36,961 nucleotides of DNA from the NCBI GenBank assembly GCA_012730105.1, contig JAAYBJ010000124.1, positions 1 to 36,961 of the forward strand, given 5' to 3'. The stretch is from Candidatus Hydrogenedentota bacterium (lineage in GTDB: Bacteria; Hydrogenedentota; Hydrogenedentia; Hydrogenedentales; CAITNO01). Of this stretch, positions 15,477 to 22,280 are shown piece by piece. How positions within the stretch are numbered: the first letter of the stretch is position 1; each line of letters starts with the position of its first letter. Both the position numbers and the translations under genes were made by a program. The notes below the pieces were generated by a model, which was not told where the DNA came from, made no database searches, and saw only the letters and a program-made list of their open reading frames with translations.

Positions 15477-16139
15477 ATGCCCGAACAAAAAATAAAGATA
15501 TCCCCCTCCCTGCTGGCCTGTGATTTCAGCCGCCTTGGAGAGGAAATACGCGCCATCGTCACGGCCGGCGCCGATATGATTCATTGCGACATCATGGACG
15601 GCCATTTTGTGCCCAACATCACCTTCGGCCCGCCCGTGGTGGCCAAGCTGCGCAGCCACTGCAGCGTGCCCCTCGATGTGCACCTGATGATAGAACGGCC
15701 CGAGGATTACGTTGAAAACTTTGTGGACGCCGGCGCCGACATCATTACGTTCCAGGTGGAGGCGACCCGGCATCCCCATCGGCTGATACGGCGCATCCAG
15801 GAACTCGGCTGCAAGGCGGGCATCGTGCTTAACCCGGGCACGCCCGAGACCGCCATCACCTACCTCGCCGACATGGTGGACATGGTGCTGGTCATGAGTG
15901 TCAATCCCGGCTTCGGTGGCCAGGCCTTCATTCCGGAGATGCTGGAAAAGATCGCGAAGATCCGGGCCATGATCGGCGAACGCGATCTCGAGGTGGACGG
16001 CGGCATAGACGAAAACGTGGCGCCCGCCGTCGTAAAAGCGGGCGCCAACGTGCTGGTGGCGGGATCTTACATCTTCAGCCACCACTCCTACCAGGAGGCC
16101 GTCCAGCTGTTGAAGGCCGCCGGAAACGGACGCGACTGA
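15477..16139 (+). CDS. rpe: Ribulose-phosphate 3-epimerase
   Basis: The 220-residue TIM-barrel enzyme interconverts ribulose-5-phosphate and xylulose-5-phosphate in the pentose phosphate pathway. Family motifs are complete: ISPSLLACDFSRLGEE at the N-terminus, the metal/catalytic loop MIHCDIMDGHFVPNITFGP (His36, Asp38), DVHLMIERPEDY, VLVMSVNPGFGGQ and EVDGGIDE (catalytic Asp). I start at the ATG at 15477, with GGAAG eight bases upstream; an ATG five codons earlier has no ribosome-binding site. It lies 41 bases after the PASTA gene and ends six bases from the convergent AGE epimerase gene. The rsmB-PASTA-rpe order matches known synteny and supports the identification. Confidence 0.96.
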   Translation: MPEQKIKISPSLLACDFSRLGEEIRAIVTAGADMIHCDIMDGHFVPNITFGPPVVAKLRSHCSVPLDVHLMIERPEDYVENFVDAGADIITFQVEATRHPHRLIRRIQELGCKAGIVLNPGTPETAITYLADMVDMVLVMSVNPGFGGQAFIPEMLEKIAKIRAMIGERDLEVDGGIDENVAPAVVKAGANVLVAGSYIFSHHSYQEAVQLLKAAGNGRD

Positions 16140-16145
16140 GCTCCG

Positions 16146-17423
16146 TCAATCCTTCAGATTCGCCAGGAGGGCGGTCAGCCGTTTCTCGCTTTGTATGGCC
16201 GCGCGAATGGTGTGATAATTTATCTTCCAGGCGTGGCCCATGTAGTCCCAGAGGCGGTTGTTGTTTTCGTCGAAGAGGGGATACCATTCGCCCACCTCGT
16301 GGTTGATGACGTGGTCCATCACGAAGCGGTGCACGTTTTCATAGGCATCCCAGAATTTCTCATCGCCCAGCACCAGGCAGGCGTCCAGCATGCCGACCAG
16401 CGTTTCCGCCTGCTGCCAGAATTCCTTGTTGCGCTCCCGGGCGGGCCCGTCGTTGGGGCCTTCGCAATACACCCCGCCGCGTTCCCGGTCAATGCCGTAA
16501 CGAACGCAGTGTTCGTACATCATTCGCATTCGTTCCTTATACGGCTCCACGTCCATGCCCAGGATGTCCAAGGCGTGTTTGAGCAGCCAGCAGAACTCGA
16601 CGTTGTGCCCAAAGCTGGTGTTGTTTAACGGACGGCCTTCCTCATCATCCACGTCCCGGTCCGAACCCCACACGTTCTTGAACAGGATGGCGCGCAGGGG
16701 CGTCCAGTCAAAGGCGAACTGGGCGATGCCCGTGCCGTATTCGGGGTGGACCATGCGCTCGAAAATCAGGTCGATAACCCGCTGCGTGTCCGTCTTGTGA
16801 CCGTGATATCCCGTCGCCTCGTACAGGTTGGTGAAGGCTTCCATCAGGTGCATGTGCACGTCGAGCGACTTGCGGTCTCCGCCGTAAACTCCCGGCGCCT
16901 TTGGAGACCAGTCTTCCTCGAAGAATTCCCCGAACCCCCCGTGCTGCAGATCGGCCGCGCGCGTTTTGATGACACTGTAGGTCTGTTCCGCAAGATCCAG
17001 GGCTTCCCGGTCGCCCGATGCCATGGAATATTCGCTGAGCGAGTAAACGGCAAAACTGTGGCCATACATGATTTTTGCCCGGTCCAGGGGCGTGCCATCC
17101 TGCGCGCAGGTCCAGTACCAGCCGCCGTATTTCTTGTCCAGGAAATGGTTGATCAGGAAATCCACGCCCTGGCCCGCGATGTCAAGAAACTTGCCTTCTC
17201 CGAGACCCGCGCGGTGCGCCGAGGAATAGGTATAAATCATGCGTGCCTGACAGAGCATCGTCTTGATGGTTTCACCGGTGGGATTGCCATCCTTGTCCAG
17301 GTAGGTCAGGAATCCGCCGTATTTGGGGTCCACGCCCCGGGTGGTCCAGAATGGCAGCAGTTCATTGAATAGATGGTGCTGTATTTCCTGATGGGCTTTG
17401 GCAACGCGTTCCTTGCTTAACAT
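16146..17423 (-). CDS. AGE-family sugar 2-epimerase (N-acylglucosamine / cellobiose type)
   Basis: The 425-residue (alpha/alpha)6-barrel enzyme epimerises C2 of a sugar. N-terminal IQHHLFNELLPFWTTRGVDP and YGGFLTYLDKDG are typical. The pocket histidines are in SFGHNVEFCWLL and HAWKINYHTIRAA, and DVHMHLMEAFTNLY and KIMYGHSFAVYSL are further family blocks. The GHNVEFCWLL string leans toward cellobiose or mannobiose 2-epimerases, but N-acylglucosamine 2-epimerase, which makes N-acetylmannosamine from N-acetylglucosamine, shares the fold; the sialidases in the region make the sialic-acid route interesting, which is inference. The start is at 17423, where GGGAGGA lies five bases upstream; nine extra codons further upstream have no support. 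It lies 111 bases after the VOC gene on the same strand and may be expressed with it. Confidence 0.88.
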   Translation of the reverse strand: MLSKERVAKAHQEIQHHLFNELLPFWTTRGVDPKYGGFLTYLDKDGNPTGETIKTMLCQARMIYTYSSAHRAGLGEGKFLDIAGQGVDFLINHFLDKKYGGWYWTCAQDGTPLDRAKIMYGHSFAVYSLSEYSMASGDREALDLAEQTYSVIKTRAADLQHGGFGEFFEEDWSPKAPGVYGGDRKSLDVHMHLMEAFTNLYEATGYHGHKTDTQRVIDLIFERMVHPEYGTGIAQFAFDWTPLRAILFKNVWGSDRDVDDEEGRPLNNTSFGHNVEFCWLLKHALDILGMDVEPYKERMRMMYEHCVRYGIDRERGGVYCEGPNDGPARERNKEFWQQAETLVGMLDACLVLGDEKFWDAYENVHRFVMDHVINHEVGEWYPLFDENNNRLWDYMGHAWKINYHTIRAAIQSEKRLTALLANLKD

Positions 17424-17534
17424 GGGGGTCCTCCCGTAATAAGGGCTCATAACTGGGGGTTAATGGAGAAGATCTGCACTTAACGGCACGGCATCCAACA
17501 AAAAATGTACAAGTCCGTACTCTACCATTTATAT

Positions 17535-18119
17535 TCAAGAAGTTTCCAGCGTCCCGCGCAGGTCATCGGCAAGGCGCCGCGCTTCGTCACGGCTCAGTTC
17601 CAGCGTGACCTTGCCGCCGCCCGGATGCGCACAGGTCAGAGCGCAGCCGTCGGCGCGCTTCTCCAACTGCCACCGCGTTCCTTCCGGCAGTTTCGCCTCG
17701 GGAACCATCCAGTATTCGGCGTCGAACTCGGAAATCTGAACCAGCACCCCGAAAGCGTCGCGGGGATGAATAAAGACTTCCTTCCATGTACCGTCGGGAT
17801 ATTCATGCCTGCCGAAATAGGGGATACCGTGCGCGTCCAAGCGCTTGATCATCTCCTCCAGGTCGGCTGTCTGCAGGGTGATGTGATGAAAGCCGCCCGT
17901 ACGTGTCCTGAGGAACCCCTCCAGGAAACTACCCTCGCCCGAAGGCGACAGGAGTTCCAGGCGGGACAGGTCACCCAGTGCCAGGGTCTGCCAGTAAAAC
18001 TTGCGGTCCTTCGCTTCGAAGCGCTTCCCGGGCAGGGCGCCGAGCACGTCCCGGAAAAACGCGAGCGCCCCCTCATGGTTGTTGACCGCAATGGCCACAT
18101 GATCCATACGCATAATCAT
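17535..18119 (-). CDS. VOC-fold (glyoxalase/epimerase superfamily) metalloprotein
   Basis: The 194-residue protein has two beta-alpha-beta-beta-beta modules of the vicinal oxygen chelate fold. Likely metal ligands are His7 (MDHVAIAV), Glu55 (RLELLSP), His79 (GFHHITLQT) and Glu131 (VLVQISE). HHITLQTADLEEMIKRL is the second module's start. The fold includes lactoylglutathione lyases, methylmalonyl-CoA epimerases and many sugar- or keto-acid-processing enzymes; the ligand pattern alone does not choose between them. A 60-residue C-terminal extension follows the second module. GGGAGGA lies seven bases before the ATG at 18119, which fixes the start; a long open frame upstream is spurious. Next downstream is the AGE epimerase. 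Confidence 0.83.
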   Translation of the reverse strand: MIMRMDHVAIAVNNHEGALAFFRDVLGALPGKRFEAKDRKFYWQTLALGDLSRLELLSPSGEGSFLEGFLRTRTGGFHHITLQTADLEEMIKRLDAHGIPYFGRHEYPDGTWKEVFIHPRDAFGVLVQISEFDAEYWMVPEAKLPEGTRWQLEKRADGCALTCAHPGGGKVTLELSRDEARRLADDLRGTLETS

Positions 18120-18489
18120 AAAATTATCCTCCCGTAATGAAACAGCACCGTTGATAATGCGCCAACCGACACTACTGCTGATTATAACCGAAGACGCCCG
18201 TAAACCTTGTTTGTCTGTTTGGCACGAATGCCTTCGAAGACATGTCTGCATATCCTCTCGGCATCGTGTAACAAAGGCTCTTACGCATGCATGGTAATGG
18301 AAATAACGGATACAGTCAAGCGTCACACCTACGCAAAAACTTGACTTGGCTGGCCTGGACGATACGAAACAGGCTTCATGGTATACTTGATTGTTGTCGC
18401 GTCGCGCCTTTCTGCGGAACAGGCCGCGCGCCTGAAGCCTTCATTGATAAGGATTTTCATAATCCCCTGCGGAATAAGGATATGATTTT
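18120..18489. other. Divergent intergenic region, VOC / sulfatase
   Basis: About 370 bases separate two divergently read genes. A perfect minus-strand TATAAT lies at 18181-18186, 62 bases before the VOC start. On the plus strand TTGACT (18341-18346) and TATACT (18382-18387) are present but 35 bases apart, so they do not form one promoter. No repeats, RNA genes or convincing small genes are seen. Confidence 0.5.
18181..18186 (-). promoter_or_regulatory. Candidate -10 element for the VOC-AGE transcript
   Basis: TATAAT on the minus strand lies 62 bases before the VOC start. No good -35 hexamer is found at 16-18 bases, so it may be an activator-dependent site or a chance match. Confidence 0.33.
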
Positions 18490-19887
18490 ATGAAACGGCG
18501 CATATTCTTAGAACGGCTGTTTGAGACCGCCGCTGTCGCACCAATGTTTCCGGCAAGGGGACGAAACTCGTGGAAGGCCGCCGCCACGACCGCTTCCGAA
18601 AGGCCTTCCGAATCTGTGGCGGGGCGTGACATCGGCAAACCCAATCTGATATGGATTTGGTGCGACAATCTGGCCTATGGCGATCTCGGTTGTTACGGGA
18701 ACCAGGCAATCAAGACCCCGGTTATCGACGGCCTGGCCCAATCCGGCACGCGTCTTACCCAGTACTACATTGCCCATACCGTGTGCAGCCCTTCGCGGGC
18801 GGCGTTGCTTACCGGACGGCAGCCGTTCCGCACTGGCATTGTGGACGTGCTCCGGCCGGATAGCCCCACCGGGATGCCGGCTGATGAAATCACGCTGGGA
18901 GACGCGCTGCGCGCGGAAGGGTATGCCACGGCCGCCATCGGCAAGTGGCACCTGGGTGATCGCCGTGAATACCTGCCGTTGCAGCACGGGTTCGACCATT
19001 ATTTCGGGCTGCCCTACAGCATGGACATGCTTCCCACCATCCTGTACCGGGACAATGATATTGTCGAGCGGCTGCCCGGCGACAAGGTGCAGAACATTAC
19101 GGAACGTTTTATTGACGATGCGATTTCCTTTGTAGAGACAAACCGGGATCGGCCTTTCTTCCTCTATTTCAACCATACCCTGCCGCATCCGCCGGTGAAT
19201 CTGCCACAGGACTGTCGCACCCCCGGCCGCTCTATTTACGAAGATGCCATTGAGCATATCGACCGGCAAACCGGGCGGCTCTTGGAGACGCTTGATGCAC
19301 TTGGGTTGTCTGAAAATACGCTTGTTGTTTTCAGCAGTGACAACGGCCCCATGGGCGAGCACGGCGATACGGGGGGCTTGCGCGGCCGCATTCGCGACAG
19401 CTACGAAGGTGGTGTCCGCGTGCCCCTTATCGCGCGCTGGCCCGGCAAAATTCCCGCAGGTGTCGCCGTTGACACCCCGGCCATATCCTATGATACTTTT
19501 CCGACCTTTGTCGGACTCGCCGGGGGGCAACTCGCAGAAGATCGCGTTTATGACGGACAGGATATTTGGCCGCTGCTGTCGGGCAAGGGCGCGTTTGAAC
19601 GGCGTGCTCCGTTTTTCTGGGTGTATCTCGACAACGTGACCGCCATGCGCGACGGGCAATGGAAACTGCATGTTGCCCACCGCGAAAAGGCCTTGGATGC
19701 GCCGGAACTCTATGACTTGGAAGCCGATCCCAAGGAAGCCCACCCTGCAAATGAAGCTCATCCGGAGATCGTAGAACGCATGCTGGCACAAGCGAAAGAT
19801 TTCGAGGCTGAAATTCCCAAGGTCTGGACGCTGCAGTACCCGGTCCGTGACCCGGCAAAGCGGAAAAGCGGGGTGCGGAGAGAATAG
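18490..19887 (+). CDS. Secreted sulfatase (formylglycine-dependent arylsulfatase family)
   Basis: The 465-residue enzyme hydrolyses sulfate esters, probably on a glycan. The activation motif CSPSRAALLTG (99-109) carries Cys99, which must be converted to formylglycine by a maturase not in this window. Other family blocks are GKWHLG (about 152-157), FFLYFNHTLPHPP, VVFSSDNGP and GLRGRIRDSYEGGVRVPLIARWPG (in part). The metal site is odd: the usual Asp-Asp pair at the first strand reads Asp59-Asn60 (WCDNLAYGDLGCYG). The N-terminus, KRRIFLERLF then AAVAPMF, looks like a weak Tat signal. AAGGA lies nine bases before the ATG. The toroid lyase-like gene starts 44 bases after its stop, so the two are likely co-transcribed and may act on one polymer. 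Confidence 0.93.
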   Translation: MKRRIFLERLFETAAVAPMFPARGRNSWKAAATTASERPSESVAGRDIGKPNLIWIWCDNLAYGDLGCYGNQAIKTPVIDGLAQSGTRLTQYYIAHTVCSPSRAALLTGRQPFRTGIVDVLRPDSPTGMPADEITLGDALRAEGYATAAIGKWHLGDRREYLPLQHGFDHYFGLPYSMDMLPTILYRDNDIVERLPGDKVQNITERFIDDAISFVETNRDRPFFLYFNHTLPHPPVNLPQDCRTPGRSIYEDAIEHIDRQTGRLLETLDALGLSENTLVVFSSDNGPMGEHGDTGGLRGRIRDSYEGGVRVPLIARWPGKIPAGVAVDTPAISYDTFPTFVGLAGGQLAEDRVYDGQDIWPLLSGKGAFERRAPFFWVYLDNVTAMRDGQWKLHVAHREKALDAPELYDLEADPKEAHPANEAHPEIVERMLAQAKDFEAEIPKVWTLQYPVRDPAKRKSGVRRE

Positions 19888-19931
19888 GGCCACCCTTGTG
19901 GTGCGTATAAGCGAGAAAGGATATCGCCAGT

Positions 19932-22115
19932 ATGGTTATCGCCCTGCTCATGTCTGCCGCCTTGGCGGTTAATCCAACGCTTCCTGTGGAACCGGATGCC
20001 GGAAACGTCTTTCCAAACTGGTCCGGATTTCACCTGGATGGTAAGGAAGAGGCCGGTACCTGGAATGCGCGGGAGGCCTACCTTAACGACGCGGAGGGCG
20101 TCTGCCGGTTTCTGCTCCGGCATCAGGCACCCGAAGAGGCCCCGAATGCAGGGGCGGTTCTGGACCCTTTTCTCGGACGGGAACATCAGTACACGACCCC
20201 GTACATAGCGTTTGCGGTGGGGGTGCTGCTTCAGGCGGGCCGGGCGCCGGACCTGCTTCCTGTAGGGGTAGCGGCCATGGCATGGGCCACCCGCTGCGTG
20301 GCGGAGGACCGGGTGCCCGAAGCGCACGACGAGTTTTATCTTGCCCCGCTCGCAGAAGCGCTCGATCGCTATGAAGGCTTCGGTCCCAGGGAAAAACTGG
20401 ACTTGTGGCGCGGACGGTTGCAGGCCCCCGTGGAAGAAATTATTGAGGGGTTACGTGCCAAAACAAACAACTGGCGCAGCTATGCCATGAAAGGGGAGTG
20501 GGCATGGTATCGTGTTGGACTGATCGACCGCGCGTCCGCCGTGGCGTTTATCGAAGACGCCTGGCTGCACCGCACGCAGCGGGAACGGATCGTCCTTGAA
20601 ACGCCGCACCTGTATCAGGACTGGAGCAGTGATCCGCAATCCATGGCGGTGGAAGCGGTGGGACGCGGCAACCTCCTGGCGCTGGCTGCCGCCGGGTATG
20701 ACGGACCTTCCGGTGCTGAAATTCGCACGGCCGCCGTATCCGGAACCCGGTCCACTCTGCTTTTTCAGGACCCGACCGGACAGTGCCCGCCCAATGGGCG
20801 CACCGATAACCATGTGTTCAATGACGTCCTTTACCTGTTGGGTTTTGAAGCCCTGGCCTGCATGAAGCAGCAGGAAGAACCGCTGTTCGCCGCGCAGTGC
20901 CGCCGGGCTGCCGCCCTGGCCTATCAGAGCATCCAGTGCTGGAAGCGGACCGAGACGGGGTGGGAGGGGAGTTATTATGTCACGAAAAACCGCACGGACC
21001 CTGCCGAACGCGTCGGCTATCAACCGGCAAGCCAGTATAGCAACTACAATGCCGCCATCGCCTTTCACCTGGCCGAGGCTGGCGAAATTGCCTGCGATGC
21101 GGTGACGCCGACGTCGGCCCCCTGCGAGATAGGCGGTTTTGTAGCGCAGGCCGGTCCGGCCTTCGGTTGTTTCGCGGCGAACGCGGGAGGCCTCCAGGTC
21201 TTCGGCAATCTGCGGGGCGACACGGTGCCCAAATACGGCCTGTTCTGGACGCCTCTCGGCGTGGTGCGCATCGCCCGCGCGGGCTGGGAAAGCCGGCTGG
21301 GCCCGGGCGACGGCGCTATGGATGCCCGTTCGAAGCAGGGCACCAGTTTCGGACCCACCTGGAAGGTCGAGAACAGGTGGAAACGGCTGGCCCCGGAGGC
21401 CACGGACTACCAAGGCCGATTGCAGGTGGACTTCGTGCATCCCCTGCTGGTGCGTTTTTCCATTCTCTATACATCCGTTACCGGTTCCGGCGGCCCGGCA
21501 TTTCGCCACGATTTTACAATTATCCCCATCGGCGTGATGACCCGGCTTGCGTGCCTGAACGACGCCGAGTTCGGGCTAACCCTGCCCATGCTGGTAAACG
21601 ACGGCCATGAACTGCTGGTACACGCGACACGGCGTTATGTGACTACGGCTTATTCGGAGGATGGGGACCAACAATGTTTCATTTCGCTTAACGGTCCCAT
21701 CGAAAAAGAGGAGGGGAAGGTGTTGTCCAGCTATGGGCATCTGCACTCCTACCGGGCAACCACAGCCGGGGAAGAGGTCGCTGTATTCATTTATCCAAGA
21801 AAGAAAGACGAACCCGGCGCCGAAGCGATGTTGAAAAGTTTCGAAGTGACGGAAGACGGCTTCAGCACTGTGCTGGGCAAGGTTGCAGGCGATATGTACC
21901 ATTCAAAAGCACTGACGGGCGGCCGGGCGGACCGGGTCACCGTCGGCACCGGGACGGAAATTCATTTCAGCGAAACCTGCCGCTTCATCATTCAGCACAA
22001 AGAGGGCGCACTGATGACAATAGAAGTAGACCGGCCGGTTACCGTTGAAACGGACGGGCAGATGCATAAGCTTACTGCCTATGCTCCCAAACACGTCTCA
22101 AAAAGGGACTCTTGA
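19932..22115 (+). CDS. Secreted (alpha/alpha)-toroid protein, possible polysaccharide lyase
   Basis: The 727-residue product has a short signal (1-12), a helical region of about residues 45-390 and a beta-rich half from about 395. This layout is that of heparinase-like or alginate-lyase-like polysaccharide lyases. Suggestive sites are NNWRSYAMKGEW (179-190), the NGRTDNHVFND segment with His294, and QPASQYSNYNAAIAFHLAEA. The second half starts near FVAQAGPAFGCFAAN and has regularly spaced strands with WTPLGVVRIARAGWESR. I cannot name a PL family from this and a glycoside hydrolase with the same fold is possible. AAAGGAT lies nine bases before the ATG. It follows the sulfatase closely, so the substrate is probably a sulfated uronic-acid-rich polysaccharide; this is inference. 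Confidence 0.72.
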   Translation: MVIALLMSAALAVNPTLPVEPDAGNVFPNWSGFHLDGKEEAGTWNAREAYLNDAEGVCRFLLRHQAPEEAPNAGAVLDPFLGREHQYTTPYIAFAVGVLLQAGRAPDLLPVGVAAMAWATRCVAEDRVPEAHDEFYLAPLAEALDRYEGFGPREKLDLWRGRLQAPVEEIIEGLRAKTNNWRSYAMKGEWAWYRVGLIDRASAVAFIEDAWLHRTQRERIVLETPHLYQDWSSDPQSMAVEAVGRGNLLALAAAGYDGPSGAEIRTAAVSGTRSTLLFQDPTGQCPPNGRTDNHVFNDVLYLLGFEALACMKQQEEPLFAAQCRRAAALAYQSIQCWKRTETGWEGSYYVTKNRTDPAERVGYQPASQYSNYNAAIAFHLAEAGEIACDAVTPTSAPCEIGGFVAQAGPAFGCFAANAGGLQVFGNLRGDTVPKYGLFWTPLGVVRIARAGWESRLGPGDGAMDARSKQGTSFGPTWKVENRWKRLAPEATDYQGRLQVDFVHPLLVRFSILYTSVTGSGGPAFRHDFTIIPIGVMTRLACLNDAEFGLTLPMLVNDGHELLVHATRRYVTTAYSEDGDQQCFISLNGPIEKEEGKVLSSYGHLHSYRATTAGEEVAVFIYPRKKDEPGAEAMLKSFEVTEDGFSTVLGKVAGDMYHSKALTGGRADRVTVGTGTEIHFSETCRFIIQHKEGALMTIEVDRPVTVETDGQMHKLTAYAPKHVSKRDS

Positions 22116-22153
22116 AGGAGAAGCGTGTCTATGGATATAGACGTGTTAATCCC

Positions 22154-22189
22154 GTCCTACACGTCCTACCGGTCTTACACGTCCTACAT
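22154..22189 (+). repeat. 9-bp tandem array GTCCTAC-NN (four units)
   Basis: GTCCTAC, GTCCTAC, GTCTTAC and GTCCTAC start at 22154, 22163, 22172 and 22181, each followed by two variable bases, so the period is exactly 9. The array starts 38 bases after the stop of the toroid gene. An inverted copy of nine bases (CGGTAGGAC at 22216-22224) lies about 45 bases on. A six-base stem (GTCTAT / ATAGAC, about 22127-22142) precedes the array. It resembles the GTC-R-GAC arrays in style but has a different core and period. Confidence 0.75.
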
Positions 22190-22280
22190 AAGCAATGCAG
22201 TGCTACCCTTAATATCGGTAGGACGGACTGGAAAGCGTTTTTTCCCAGCGCCTACGGTTCTTGGAGGCACAAGGGAAAGT

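Noticed and set aside
18508-19893. Long antisense open frame under the sulfatase
   Set aside because: Shadow of a clear sulfatase; no ribosome-binding site.
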